Assembly: GCA_004123355.1 (NCBI GenBank)
Contig: SCHM01000008.1
Span: 491,501 to 555,500 of the forward strand
Length of the DNA stretch: 64,000 nucleotides
DNA from: Amphirosellinia nigrospora
Taxonomy: Eukaryota; Ascomycota; Sordariomycetes; Xylariales; Xylariaceae
Direction: 5' to 3'
Every line of letters starts with the position of its first letter. Position 1 is the first letter of the stretch. This document shows positions 8,750 to 20,715 of this stretch, piece after piece. The notes under the pieces were generated by a model. That model saw only the letters and a list, made by a program, of their open reading frames with translations. It was not told where the DNA came from and made no database searches. A program made the translations under genes and the position numbers.

Positions 8750-10524
8750 ATGACGATGGACCTATCACAATCGAGGCAACCGTTTGCTATTCCTGATGAT
8801 AGCAGCGACGAGAATGACACTTTGAGGGCAACCGAGGCAGAAACGGCCATGGATATAAGCCCTCAAGCACAACGTAAGAGAGTAAACCAAATGTTGAGAC
8901 TAATACAACAAAAGGGTACAATGTACGAATTACTTGGCATACCAGCAAATGCAACAGAGAAAGTTATCATTACTGCTTGGAAAAATATTGTTGGAGGCAT
9001 CCACCCAGACAAAAACAAGGATAAGGCTGCCCAAGAGTGTACTCAAGGTATGTATTAAATTAAGCTATTATTGTTTTTTGGTACTAATATGCTCTAGCTA
9101 TTAATGCTGCAAAAGACATGCTATTAGACCCTAAAAAGCGAAAGATATACGATCATTTTATTCAAAACAACCCTAAACCTCACAAAGTAGAAACGTTTGG
9201 CGAAGAGTTTGCTCAGAGCGCATTTGATAACGATATTGACGAGGGGATTTTTGACCAGGATGATGAAGATGACGAGGAAGACAACGAAAGGAACTACCCG
9301 CCACCCAGTGAACAGATTCATCAGCTCCACGGCCAAATGACCAAGCATATTGAACAGTTTTTCCGGGACGTCGACGTACCTATCAATTTCCAGCTGCTTC
9401 ACATAGTCGGCAAGATCAACAAGATCATTGAAACAGACAACTATAAGCACCGAAGAGTGATTACATTATATCAAGTCCCACAGCCAAAGTTACTTTTTTC
9501 AGTATGCACAACGAAGGATCATTATGGGCTTCGAAACTGGGCTGTTTGACATTACGAAAGCACAACAGGAGATATTATGGCTCCGGGAACATTTCGCAAA
9601 AACGTGCCAAAGGGGCTTTACGGATGGCCGACGGCCTGGGCTAATTTGCTTCTGCAGCCTTTATATCGGAAGCTACGCATTCTCGGGATGCCGGAGGAGC
9701 AGCTAACTATGCTAGACATCAACTTGGATAATGATGTCGATATGGAAGATATAGATGAAGTAGAAGGCACCTACCGTCGGACGACCAACAGGCCCCTACG
9801 TCCTGGGTTCACAGACGATGGGGATCCCATCTTAGGGTATCTTCCAATCCAGCGCCGAACTACAGCAGGAGAGATTGTCATTCTTGGCTTCAAGTTCTTT
9901 GTTAAGGTCGACAGTACTAACCCGATCAGAATCGCCTCGGATGCTGAAGTTGGGAATGCAGCTGTACTAGCATATCATCACCTTCCAGGGAACAATAACA
10001 TCCACGACCACGCCGCGAAGTATGCCATAATGGAACCTACCAACTTTGTCGAAATTCTTGGCATCGCATGGGTGCCGGGGAACGCCGCCACAAGTCGACT
10101 GCCGGCTACCTATGTCTGGGTTAAGACACTTACATCCTCTGACAGGCCTATCATTATGACGAGGACAACCTTTCGCCAATGGCTAAGGACCAAGGTAGCC
10201 GACCGACATATCGATTCTTGGTTCGCCACCAGAAGTATTACTCCCGAGTGGACGGTCTCTAAGCCGGCAGACAACTTCACACAGCGACCTACATATCCCT
10301 TGCTGGGGCAATCTACCAACTATACCTTAAGGCCACGTATACCAACAAGCGGGCCGACGCCTTCTAGTGAGGGTCAGATAGAGTTGCTAGGCAGAAGGGT
10401 TGATCAGCTCGTTGAGTTGGTAGCTAGGGGGCAAGAAGAGGCACAAGAAGATCGAAGGCTACAAAGGGAGGTCATGCATAGACTTCTCTCTCTCCCTGCT
10501 TCTAATTCGGAGCTTAATTTATAG
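8750..10524 (+). CDS. J-domain (DnaJ-like) protein with one intron and one in-frame stop
   Basis: The ATG at 8750 (MTMDLSQSRQPF) is the first ATG of the frame. An intron at 9048-9098 (GTATGT...TACTAAT...CTCTAG) joins ECTQ to AINAAKDMLLDPKKRKIYD, completing a J domain: YELLGIPANATEKVI, the HPD motif in GGIHPDKNKDKA, and the final helix. J domains stimulate Hsp70 ATPase activity. An acidic stretch (DQDDEDDEED) follows. The same frame runs from 9099 to 10524 with one TGA at 9547-9549, between AV and HYESTTGDI. Without it the protein would be about 575 residues. The C-terminal part is unrecognised and ends in a probable coiled coil (about 10375-10500, RRVDQLVELVARGQEEA). The stop is best read as a nonsense mutation (CGA to TGA would do); an intron of suitable phase is not visible. 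Confidence 0.7.
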
Positions 10525-11170
10525 CCCACTCTTTTGGCGCCCCGACGCCTAACAGCAAGGGGATGTTTTAACAGGTATGATGGCATATTGCTGAGGTTCA
10601 GACTACCTATTTAGATTCCATTCATTAGCTACTTAGGCAATGTGACGAGTTATGAATATACATTCATTTATACCCATGCCTTAAGACCAGCCCCCCAACG
10701 GGTGGGGAGGGGCATCGCAACCAATCTAACAAAAAAGAACTAAATGCGCAAGCACGGTAGTAGTTACAGGTGCACTGTACGACCAGATCCCAATATAGCC
10801 ACTAATAGAATGCCAGCCTCCCACCTTGTATTCCACATCCCTTTTACAGGGGTTAGCGCAACTGCGTAGTGGCCAGGAACGCCAATCGTGACAGTAGTCC
10901 GAGAGGAGTGCATATAGTAGCTTAGTGGGTAGCTTGCCATGCCTCTATGACATTAAACACTATCAATCAATCAAGCCTTAAGACACATACACTAGTATTT
11001 TTGCCCTGAAAAAAAAAGCGCCTTGTCTTACTTTCATCATTTTTCTAACAACATATTTTCAATAATTATCCCTTGCTTGCCAACACAACACAATAGGTAT
11101 GGTATGATTTACTACGTTCTCTATATTAATCCTCAACTATTTTATTATATAGGCCTTTTTTGTCGCAACA
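10525..11170. other. Intergenic, no gene seen
   Basis: About 650 bp without a supported gene. A C-rich then G-rich stem-like segment lies near 10690-10715. The end is AT-rich and leads into the next broken gene. Confidence 0.4.
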
Positions 11171-12498
11171 ATGACGGCAGCTTTATCACAGACGTTCGCC
11201 AACGCGCATCAGACCGGGCTCACCATCATAAGTCTAAAGCCACCAACACTCTCCCCACTACACTTATCCAACCGCCAACTCAATTGCTCGCTTGCGGGCA
11301 ACTTCTTCATCTTGGTCGGTACATCAGTAGTATTCCCACATTCCTGCCGCAACCCAAAGGATATCTCGCAGCTGTGGAAAAGCGTTATGGCATACGCGGC
11401 CGAGACAGAAAGCTCATAGAAGGAAAGGGAGTACGATCGGTGACCAGCACATTAAAGTCAAGAACATCAGCAACCGGCACGTCAAAGTCAAGAACGTCAG
11501 CAACTTCTAAGGCACCAAGTCAAAAATCGAAAGCAGGAACCAACCGTTAAAGTTACCGACCCAGACTTCCTAACATTAATTCTCGAACCATGTCGAATTA
11601 GCGTCTATGAAGATACTATTACCTGAGCTTTACTGACACTTTTCAAATTTACAACTGGGTGATAAGCTACAGCGCTTCGATGCTTATACAAGAGATTATC
11701 CTTCGAAAATATGGCAAGACTTTTCTACCGAGCGTTGCATTGAGATCCAAGATACATTTCTTGAACTAAAGGACATGGAAATATTGAAAGGGAATATGGA
11801 GCATATGCTTTGGAATCTCTATTGCCCAACACAGTTCTCCTCCCAAGGGTGATATATTCGCCTACGTTCAAACATACAATACGCTTACTGGATTGTACAA
11901 CCCCCAGCAACACATGGAAAATCCACCATCTTTTGAGAGCTTAAAAAGCACTATGGATGGGACATCCGCCCGGACTGCGCATATTATATTTCGATCCAAG
12001 CTTTCCCGCTATATTTCGCGAAGAAGTTGAGAAGTATGTTTCTGTTGTGTATAGGCGCGCATGTTGTCCTATTTTACGATTGAGTTCAAAGAACCTTCAC
12101 AGAGATCTAATTTGGCCATTAACCAAGTTGCTGTTGCATCGAGCATAGACTATATAATCGCTGGCTTTAAAGCAGAAAGTGCTTAAAATCAAGGGCAACG
12201 CTGTTTTGGTCAAGCGAAGAAAAATCTCAATTACGGCACTATATTATGATATTGATAGGACCAAATATCAGATATGGTATACTACACAAAGGCCTTCGAT
12301 GAATGGGATGGTTGTATAATGACACAAATGAAAATGGGAACTGTTGTATTGATGGTAACGTTGAGCTCCTATTTACTATCTTGAATGATTCATTATTGGG
12401 GATTAACTATACATGCTCAGTCTTGTGTTGATGATATTATTGCTGTTTCAAAGAGCAGTGGTGGTAGGCTTTCATGGATTCCAGAAAACAATAAATAG
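11171..12498 (+). pseudogene. Decayed PD-(D/E)XK-like protein of an expanded fungal family
   Basis: Pieces of one protein appear in order but in changing frames: PDFLTLILEPCRISVYED (about 11562), YTRDYPSKIWQDFS (about 11683), EREYGAYALESLLP (about 11790), YGWDIRPDCAYYISIQAF (about 11950), FTIEFKEPSQRS with LAINQVAVASSI (about 12075-12145), TKAFDEWDGCIMTQM (about 12285) and IHYWGLTIHAQSCVDDII (about 12390-12440). This order is that of a family of uncharacterised proteins common in Pezizomycotina. The Asp of DIRPD plus E-x-K of IEFK suggests a PD-(D/E)XK nuclease-like fold; that is inference, not proof of activity. Many frameshifts and stops make it a clear pseudogene. The start at 11171 is uncertain. 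It lies between the J-domain gene and the LINE, same strand. Confidence 0.55.
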
Positions 12499-12691
12499 TA
12501 ATGCTTAGCCTTTATTAATTGGAAAACTTTATTATATACTACATTGGTCGCGGCTGCAAAGCGCACGAACTACACCTAATTAATGGGTTGTTAGGTAATA
12601 TTCAAACCCCAAGTTTTCGAACTATCTTGAGCTTCACCTCGCAACCGGCATTCTGCCCCCTCCGACCCCTCGGGCTCTTGCCTCTCGTAAG

Positions 12692-14100
12692 ATGCCCCAA
12701 GACACGCCATCATGGCGACCACTCTGGTCACGCCCCTACTCTACTTCCCAGGGATTCTGCACTCTCTACGCCCACTTTCATCGCGCCCGCTCACGTGCGC
12801 TAGGCCAAAAGAGTCATGGAGGCTGTCTCTACGGTTCTCCTCGAACTCGCGAAGGGCGGCACTGGTCCTAACAACATCCTACGCGGCGGCCGCTGCACCC
12901 AAGGGTCCACAGACTGCACGCGCGCGTGCAACGCCACCAACAACACGAACTCCTCCAATAGGAATACGACGCGTGGGTCCAGTGACCGTCAGTGCTCTCG
13001 CTCGCGCTCCAGATCCAGGGCGCGTACCCCGGAGGATCCACCAGCTCGTCCCAATTGGACCATCTAATCTCGGATGACTCCGACTGGACCACGGTTGGTG
13101 CAGAAATCGGAACCCACCCTCCAAAAAGAAAAAGTCGGCGGCCCCAGAGTCCTTTTGCGACTCGCGGACGACTCTCCCTCAAGCCTATCAACGCCTCCGA
13201 CCTTCGGGTTTTTTTTATGACCTGCTAGATTGCACACTCGCTTCCTTCCCGACGGCCATACCTATTACTACCGGCTGGTCGATTAGGTGCAAGGACGAGG
13301 AGCTATCGCACTACAAGGCTACCCCTGAAAAGGATGAGGAGGGCCACCTAGAAAAGGGATTGACAGAGTATATTGATATGTAGAAGAGACGGAGGTCTGC
13401 TACAGAGGAGTCCCACAGGTTTTCATGTAGTCCGTGCAATACGTTCTTCCCACACAGTTGAGTAGTACCTGCCCACTCACCTATGTCGTTTCAGGTATCC
13501 CACCTCAAACTCCCCAAGGACCGGACCATGGCTGATCTCCTCATAGAAGAGGTTATCGCAAACGGGGCAGACCCCTAACAGCGTCGCCCTTCCAAGCACG
13601 ACCCGGCTGACTGGGTCATCTCTCTCCCAAGCCGGTTAAACGAAACTTCTTGCTTTTCGGCTCTAAACCGTCCCGACCCATTTTTCGGTCGACTACCGTT
13701 ACCCAGTGCACCAACTGTTGGACTTCTACGACTCGCGCACATACAATAAGAAACGCATCTGCGTCGCATGCGGCAAGACATACATTCCCGGGCCCTGAGC
13801 AATGCGTCAACTGCCACAGCCCACATTTTGCCTCAATCCACATGCTTTGCCCGCCCTACTATTAAGGATGGCAAAGTCTCAAGCGCCCAGACCCGCCGCA
13901 CAGGCTCCGGACCTTGGGACGACCCTGATACAATGGACACCGAGGCTTCTGCCACCACTCCTCCCCCGCCCCCGGACCCTCCGCTAGACAAAGGGTCATT
14001 TATAGCGCGCATAAGAGAAGTAGCGCCCACAACCTCGTCGGCGACCTTTCCAGCAACCAAGTCCTTTTTGCCGCTAAGAACGCACCTATAGCTTCTTCCC
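12692..14100 (+). pseudogene. LINE ORF1 (gag-like) with zinc knuckles
   Basis: Begins near the ATG at 12692 (MPQDTPSWRPLW). The middle is a low-complexity Ala/Arg/Ser/Pro-rich segment in several frames. The useful evidence is at about 13690-13855: VTQCTNCW, then in another frame KRICVACGKTYIPGPE, then EQCVNCHSPHFASIHMLCP. The last fits the C-x2-C-x3-H..C knuckle with a trailing CP seen in ORF1 proteins of LINEs, which bind element RNA. The three Cys pairs are in different frames, so at least two frameshifts separate them. Not functional. Confidence 0.6.
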
Positions 14101-14286
14101 AACTACTACCGGCCGGCTCCCAGCCGCCCTCTGCAGCATGGCTCCGCAGCACACAACCGGCCCGCCTGGACCACGGTCGCAGTCTAGCCAGGACTCCCTC
14201 CGTTCAGGCCTACACCGCAGGGGAAGAATCACTCCCCTTCCCCCTCGAGCCACACCAGGGGCCCATCCCTGGCCAGTTCTTAGAAG

Positions 14287-17200
14287 ATGACGACCTCTAA
14301 TCGGACCAACCGCCCCCCACCGCTAACGGGGAAAACGGCCAGAGGCTTTTGTAGTTATCCAAGCGTAGGTGCAACGGTCGCCCTCTATACACGACACCTT
14401 ACTTTACCTGGCAAACAAAAGACAGGCAGACATAGTTCTAGTCCAGGAACCCTGGACATACTCCACCGGCACACGCAATATGCACAAGGGTTACGAGTCA
14501 CAACAATGCTTTCCCCCAGGGCAACTGGAAGGAGAACCCCGGGGTCATGACATACGTCAGCAAGAGGTGGCAGGAGCAAACTTACTCCCCCACCGACTCG
14601 ACCCACCCTATTTATCAGCACTAGGTGCACGGGCTCACTATACAATATATACCGCCCCCCAGACGCTCTTCCGACGCCATTATAGACTCACTAGAGGCCC
14701 TCCCATGCCCGAGGACAACCCTCGTAGCGGGCGATTTCAAGCCACCCACTGCAGCTGGGCTCCGGGGGTTCGCAACCACCACAACCGCACGCTCGGGGAT
14801 AAGATCTCCAAGTTTGCGACCAGCAATGGCTAGTCCAACATATAATTAGCACACCCACCCACGAGCTCGGCTCGCGTCCTCGACCTGGTCATGTGCAGCT
14901 CCCTAGGGACCGCCGCCTGGGTCGACGACGAGCTATACACCGGCTCGGACCACTACACTATCCGCTCGGTGATCCCCTTCCGGACCCCCGGCCCGCCCGG
15001 CCCGGCCCGGCCCCCCTCCCGCAGGATTCTCGAGGAGAACATGGGCCTCTGGACCGCTCTGTGGAACAGCAGGCCAGGACCCTCAAGACTCCGCTCGACG
15101 AGCTTATAAAGTAGCCTCCACCCCTGCGCACGGCCACAGACACACCATGGTGAAGGCCGAGATTTCTACCGCCACCGCCTCCTAAAGGATCGCTCGATGG
15201 ACGGGACATTAGGACCAACGCAAGGAGCTCGGCGCATGGTCTGCTCAGCCAAACGGGACTATTGGACCTCCATAGTCAAAGATGCCGACACTACCTCCAA
15301 GCTCTTCGCCATTGCTAAATGGCGGAAGCCATCCCGACTAGGGGCCCTCCCCTTCGCCACAACGGCAGGGTCTATGTCACCCCCTCCGAGAAGTCTAGCC
15401 TTCTCACTACCAAGTCCTTCCACTCGGGCAGCAGGCGACGACATCCCAGACCCTCTCGACCCGCCCTAGACTGGCCGACACCGCCGGCGCCTTAAGATCG
15501 AGCACCTGGTATCGGAGGAGGAGGCCTGCGACGCTTGCGTCGGTCAAATCCACCGCCCCAAACATCGATAAGCTAGGCGTCCTCTTACTACAACTAGCCT
15601 AGCCCTCCATAGGCTCGCTATAGCTCGCCTCTACGAGGCCTGCCTCCACCTAGGCTACCACCCCAGGCCGTTCCGCAAAGCGGAGATCGTCTTCCTCCCT
15701 AAGCCGAACAAGCCCGACTACGCGGTAGTTAAAGCCTAGCGCCCCATATCCCTCCTCCCCTATCTAAGTAAAGGGCTCGAACAACTTTTAGCTAAGCGAA
15801 TGGCGATCGCCTCCATCTCTAATAGCATTATCCCGAACAGCAGTTCGGGGCCTTTCCCAACCGGTCGGCCCTCAACCTCGTTTTTACCTTAGTATACCAC
15901 GTCGAAAAAAATATCTCTACTAAAAGGAGGTCTCCTCCCTTCTTACTCTCGACGTCGCTGGCGCTTTCAACACGGTCCTTAAAAACCGCCTCACAGCTAG
16001 GATCCTCGAGCAAGGATAGGACCGCGCATTGCTCGCTAGGTACAGTCCTTCATGACAGAACGGACCGCGGTGGTCCGCCTAGAGTCGAAGAGGTCATCAC
16101 TTCAGCATCTGAGTATGGACTCTTGCAAGGATCCCCTATCTCCCCATCCTGTTTATGCACTTTATTTCGCCCCTTTTCCGCATAGGGATCCCGGAGGACA
16201 TTTTCGGGTACGCAGACAACGTAGCCCTAGCAGAGCACGGCCGCAACTCGAGTTAACCTATCATTCTTACCCTGCGCGCCTCTAAGGTTACCCGGTAGGG
16301 CCAGGACAATACGATCGCATTCGAACCCGACAAGTACGAACTACTGCACTTCAACAACGATAATACAGCCCTCGAGGACCGGTGGTCGTCTTAGACACGG
16401 CCGTTAGTCCCTCGGAGGGCCCTATACGCTGGCTAGGGGTACACCTAGACAAGCGTCTCCGTTCCAGATATCACGTAGATACATGGGCGGGCAAAGCATC
16501 CCGAGTTGGCGCTTTCCTCCGCTCTCTCAACAACATCAAGAAAGGCGCACCGACCCATATCCTCTCCGCGGCCGCCCGCGCCATAGTGGTCCCTATCGCC
16601 ACCTATGGCAGCTCGGTATAGTACCCGGGCACCCGACGCCATCCCTTAGAGGCAACAGCAAGCCCACCTCGCTGGTAGCCAAGGTAACAGCGCCCTAGTT
16701 ATCACCGCCAGAGCGGTCGCCCCCGTCTGGCGCACCACTCCCTACGCCGCGGCCATCCGCGAAGCAGGCCTCCCCGCGGGCAAGCGTCTACCAGGATCGC
16801 ACGAATTGACCGCTTTCAGCCTATAGCTATGCGAGTCGCTGACATCTCCGGCAGGCGTCTCTCTGTTTTACAAAAGATTGCCTCCCTTACCCGGAGCTCC
16901 ACAGACACCCCTGTGCGCCCCTCTCCCCCTTGGCGGACGCCGCTCCTCGACAAGGAGCTAGAGTCCAAAAAACACATGGCCTGGGCCGAATCCATTCTCC
17001 GCAAACAAAGACGGGGTTGCCCCGTCTTACTCGCCTACTCTGACGGCTCCAAAGACGTTTCTGTCTCCTGGGGCCTTGCAGTATACACAGGCGGGTCGCC
17101 TCACACCGAGACAACGAATGGCTTCACAAGGATGAGGTCTTTGACGCCGAATGCCTTGGCGCCTTGGAAGCACTCCGGTGGTTCCACGACAGGTACCTCC

Positions 17201-17735
17201 GGCTCACCTCCTCGTCCATACATATATGCCTCGACAACACCTCGGTCCTCCGCTCCCTGCTCAACGGAACCCCACACAGTTCTGGTCACCGTTTCGCGGA
17301 ATTCAGGAGGCTCGCCGCCGCGCTCCCGGCGGGTACACGTCCACTGGTCCCCTGGCCACAAGGGCATCCCGGGCAACGAGCTGGCCGACCAGATGGCCGG
17401 CCAATTATCCTCCCAACCCCTGCCTCAGGGCCACTCCTCAAGGAGCGACCGACCCGAATACGCCTACGTTAGGCGACGAGATAGGGAAGAGTCGGACAAG
17501 CGAGACAATACGTGTAGCATTCCCACAGGCCGGACTCATATGCCAGCTAGGGTATCGACTGGCCCACAGGCCCAAGATCTCGAGGAACACCACTTCCCTA
17601 GGGAAGTATTAGTTAACCTCATAGCGGAAAGGACAGAACACAGGAATTTCGCCGGATATCACAGAAGGCCACCCAGAAGAGCGGATCGAGCTCTGCAGCT
17701 GCAGAGAAGAAAAGGACTAGGGCCATATTTTTGAG
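14287..17735 (+). pseudogene. LINE ORF2: AP endonuclease, reverse transcriptase, RNase H
   Basis: Endonuclease: ADIVLVQEPWTY (about 14428), TTLVAGDFKPP (about 14720; Lys where Asn is usual) and GSDHYTI (about 14944), in separate frames. Reverse transcriptase: EIVFLPKPNKPDY, then a TAG at 15737-15739 before RPISLLPYLSKGLEQLL, then LDVAGAFNTV (about 15945) and YADNVALAEH (about 16209), where the usual YADD has Asn for the second catalytic Asp. RNase H: YSDGSKDVSVSWGLAVYT (about 17035), ALEALRW, CLDNTSV and VHWSPGHKGIPGNELAD (about 17335). A C-x-C...H-x3-C motif (ELCSCREEKD, stop, GHIFECPDQ) closes it near 17690-17745. In an active element the protein nicks DNA and copies element RNA into the gap. 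This copy has multiple frameshifts and stops and cannot work. Confidence 0.75.
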
Positions 17736-18099
17736 TGCCCGGACCAAAGCGACGCATACCCCCCCGCCTCCCCATGACCGTAGAGGGAGACGTAGAAGGC
17801 TTCTAAGCGTAGACGCCGCAGGGAAGCACAAGTCCTTTTGGCGCAACTTGCAATATTAGGCATGTAGCTTTCAAGCACTCTAGGCTATGTCCCTTATAAA
17901 TAGCACCGGCGGGGCTTGCCGGCCCTGCTCCACCCACCACTCATTTCCTTTGTTAAGCGAATACGGGTAGCCGCCGTCTATCTGAACATAAATCGGAAAC
18001 GTTACGTAAGGACGGCTGTAAGGCTGGCCGCCTAGGAGCCTCGCGGCCACAGTCGAACCCTCGTAGTTAGTTACAGTCAGCCTAAGATAGACGTTAATA

Positions 18100-18101
<2 letters not shown>

Positions 18102-18138
<37 letters not shown>
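18102..18138 (+). repeat. (TC)n microsatellite
   Basis: Uninterrupted CT dinucleotide run just downstream of the LINE. Confidence 0.98.
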
Positions 18139-18142
<4 letters not shown>

Positions 18143-18199
18143 AAGACTTCGTAGGGTTAGTAGCACATGCAAACCATTAAACCGACTACCTAGGTAGCC

Positions 18200-19950
18200 T
18201 TGGACATACGCTATACCCCTCTAAAGTATGCTTATTAATTAATAAAGGTACTAATAGTTGCACGAAAAGACCCGGCAAAAGAACAAATTATAAAAAAATG
18301 AGCTAATATTAGCATATTACAGAAAGAACCGAAACAGCAGCTCAACTACTTCTAACAACGCTAATTACAATCATAGAACCAAAAACTAATCATAAAATGC
18401 ACACCTTATTAAAAAATTATCGCAAAATTTAAAAAGATTTGTTAATTTATATACCAAGCTAACTAGCAAAATAAAAAAGATAATAAAAGCTATAATATCC
18501 TTGCAAGCATAAGTGTAGCAAGCATAAAAAGGCCTAAAGCTAAAAAGCCTAAATAAAAAGTTTAAAAATAAATATAATAAAGCTTTCGAGTTAAAAAAAC
18601 AAACGCTATAAGCTTTAAATAAAATAAAAGCTTTAATAAAAAAGCTAAACTTAATAAAAAAAAAAAAGCGTTATTTTAACACTAGTATAAAAAAAGCACT
18701 AAAAAAAACAATAGTTATTAAGTCCTAATTTAATACCTTTTTTTAAAACATACAATTAATCATAAATGCCCTAAAATACCGTATAATAAAACGAACTATA
18801 AAACCGTTATTATTTCTAATTAACAACTTAAACAGCTTAGCTTACTATAATAAATATAATAAGTTTTATAATAAAATAATCTTTAGTATTAGTTACTAAA
18901 AAACTTTTTAATAGGCTAAAAACTTAGGACTATTAAAACATTTAACGGGTAATTTTAAGTTTTTTAATTTAATATAAACCGAAAAAAAAAGCACTACTAA
19001 TAATAGTTTTAGCACCGCTAAACAATAATAGATTTAATATTGTAAAAATAAATATTATAGCGCTTTAAAAACTATAAGTTTTAAATATTTAAAGATAAAT
19101 ATAAACTATAAATATAAATATTAATATTTATCGAAATTTTAGTCTAAAAATATATAATAGTTATAATTATAAACTTAATATAAACTTTTAAAAAATAGTA
19201 ATTATTTATTAATTAATATTAAATAAAGCATTCTTTATATTTTACTTTAATTAAATAAACTTAAAAATAAAATATTAATATTAATAATATTTAAGCAGTA
19301 GCTATAGCGTTTATTTTTGTTTAGTATATTTTTTAAATATATTATTTATTTATTTTGCCTATAGTTTTATGCTTATTCCGTTATTTATTATATAAAAGAT
19401 TAAAAAATATATCGAAAATAGCGTAGTTTTTTTTATACTTTATAATATCTGCGAAAAAATTATAAAAAATTATTAGTATTAATGCTAAATATACGGGGAT
19501 ATTAATTTATATTTAAACTATTATAACTTTTACCTTTTTATTTATATTTTAAAAATTTTGCTTTATTTTTTAACTATTGCTAAGTTTAACTTATTATTAT
19601 ACGTACTTATTAACCTATATTAAATAACTTATAAAGCTTTTACTATTATAGTTTAAGCTATATAAATTAGTTTTTAATATACTTAGTTAGTTTATTAAAT
19701 AAAAAAATAAATCTAGTTTTTATAATAAGCTAAATACTTATAGCTATAAAGTAAAGCTAGCTTATAATGCCCGCTAAAGCTCTATTAATCGCTACTTTAA
19801 AGCCACACTATTAGGACCCAATAAAAACAACCTAAATAATAATAACTTAAACAACAACAATAGCTTAAATAACACCGCCGACTTAAATAACAGTAGTTTT
19901 AATAATTGTTTTAGTATTTCGGCTTTAATTAATAGCTGTTTATTTTCTAA
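18200..19950. repeat. AT-rich RIP remnant, partly strand-biased
   Basis: No coding frames survive. From about 18250 to 18430 CA dinucleotides are common while TG is scarce, meaning G-to-A changes dominate on this strand. Further in, both CA and TG are scarce. The original repeat is not identifiable. Confidence 0.7.
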
Positions 19951-20030
19951 ATATTTTTTAATATCTTCGTCGGAAACCCGTCGTAACCGCGCGGCTTCTT
20001 TTATCCAATCGCTATATACTCGAAGGTCGG

Positions 20031-20715
20031 GCTACCCTAGAAGGAGGTTAGTAGTGTTAAACGCTGTGGCTACAGTGGACTTAGTGGGCGCGGGCGGACT
20101 TACCCTAAAAGACCTACCCTAGAGGACCTACCCTGTAAAGATATTAGTGGGGTTAAGCGCTATAGCTATAGTAGACTTAGTGGGCGTGGACAGACTTACC
20201 CCGGAGGACCTACCCTAGAAGATCTACCCTGAAAAAGACCTACCCGGGAAAACTTACCCTGGAGGACCTACCCTGTAAAGATGTTAGTGGGGTTAAGCGT
20301 GTTGAAATTAGGGGGCTGGTAATTCCGGTGGCTGGGTACTTCGCCCACACACATCTACCATATATACTGAGGTACCACCTCAGTACCCTGTACTTAGACT
20401 TGTTCCTTTACTTAACCAATATATGACTTACTCGTCAATACTCATAATCTCAACAAAGCGCTGTAGCTATAGTAGACTTAGTGGGCGTGGACAGACTTAC
20501 CCCGGAGGACCTACCCTGGAGGATCTACCCTGAAAAAGACCTACCCTGGAAAACTTACCCTGGAGGACCTACCCTGTAAAGATGTTAGTGGGGTTAAGCG
20601 CTGTAGCTATAGTGGACTTAGTGGGCGTGGACAGACTTACCCCGGAGGACCTACCCTGGAGGACCTACCCTGAAAGACCTACCCTGAAAGACCTACCCTG
20701 GAGGACCTACCCCTC
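20031..20715 (+). repeat. Nested tandem array, about 140-bp unit with short CTACCCT sub-repeats
   Basis: The anchor TTAGTGGGGTTAAGCGCT recurs at about 20144, 20284 (interrupted by an LTR) and 20585. The spacing is exactly 140 bp once the 161-bp LTR plus target duplication is removed. Within each unit GACCTACCCTGGAG-type subunits of about 13-14 bp repeat. It is not telomere repeat. Non-coding. Confidence 0.9.
20300..20455 (+). mobile_element. Solo LTR, 156 bp, with 5-bp target duplication
   Basis: Starts TGTTGAAATTAGGGGG and ends AATCTCAACA, so it has TGTTGA/TCAACA inverted ends. AAGCG flanks it on both sides (20295-20299 and 20456-20460). The neighbouring 140-bp unit at about 20590 shows the uninterrupted GGTTAAGCGCTG, which is the empty site. 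It contains the palindrome ACTGAGGTACCACCTCAGT. A reverse copy is at 23445-23602. Confidence 0.9.

Larger units (their letters stand above)
12630..18100 (+). mobile_element. Tad-like LINE (non-LTR retrotransposon), full-length but decayed
   Basis: An ORF1-like region with zinc knuckles is followed by an ORF2-like region with AP endonuclease, reverse transcriptase, RNase H and a C-terminal Cys/His motif, in that order. This is the layout of Tad-type LINEs of fungi. About 5.4 kb. The body is GC-rich and carries frameshifts, stops and small deletions rather than strong RIP. Ends are estimated: the 5' limit is where GC-rich coding-like sequence begins and the 3' limit is just before a (TC)n run. 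No target-site duplication was identified. Confidence 0.8.

Noticed and set aside
13575-14102. Minus-strand frames opposite the LINE ORF1
   Set aside because: They are shadows of the GC-rich coding strand; the zinc knuckles are on the plus strand.
20031-20715. Telomeric repeat tract because of ACCCT words
   Set aside because: The words are CTACCCTGGAG-type subunits of a 140-bp satellite, not the TTAGGG repeat.
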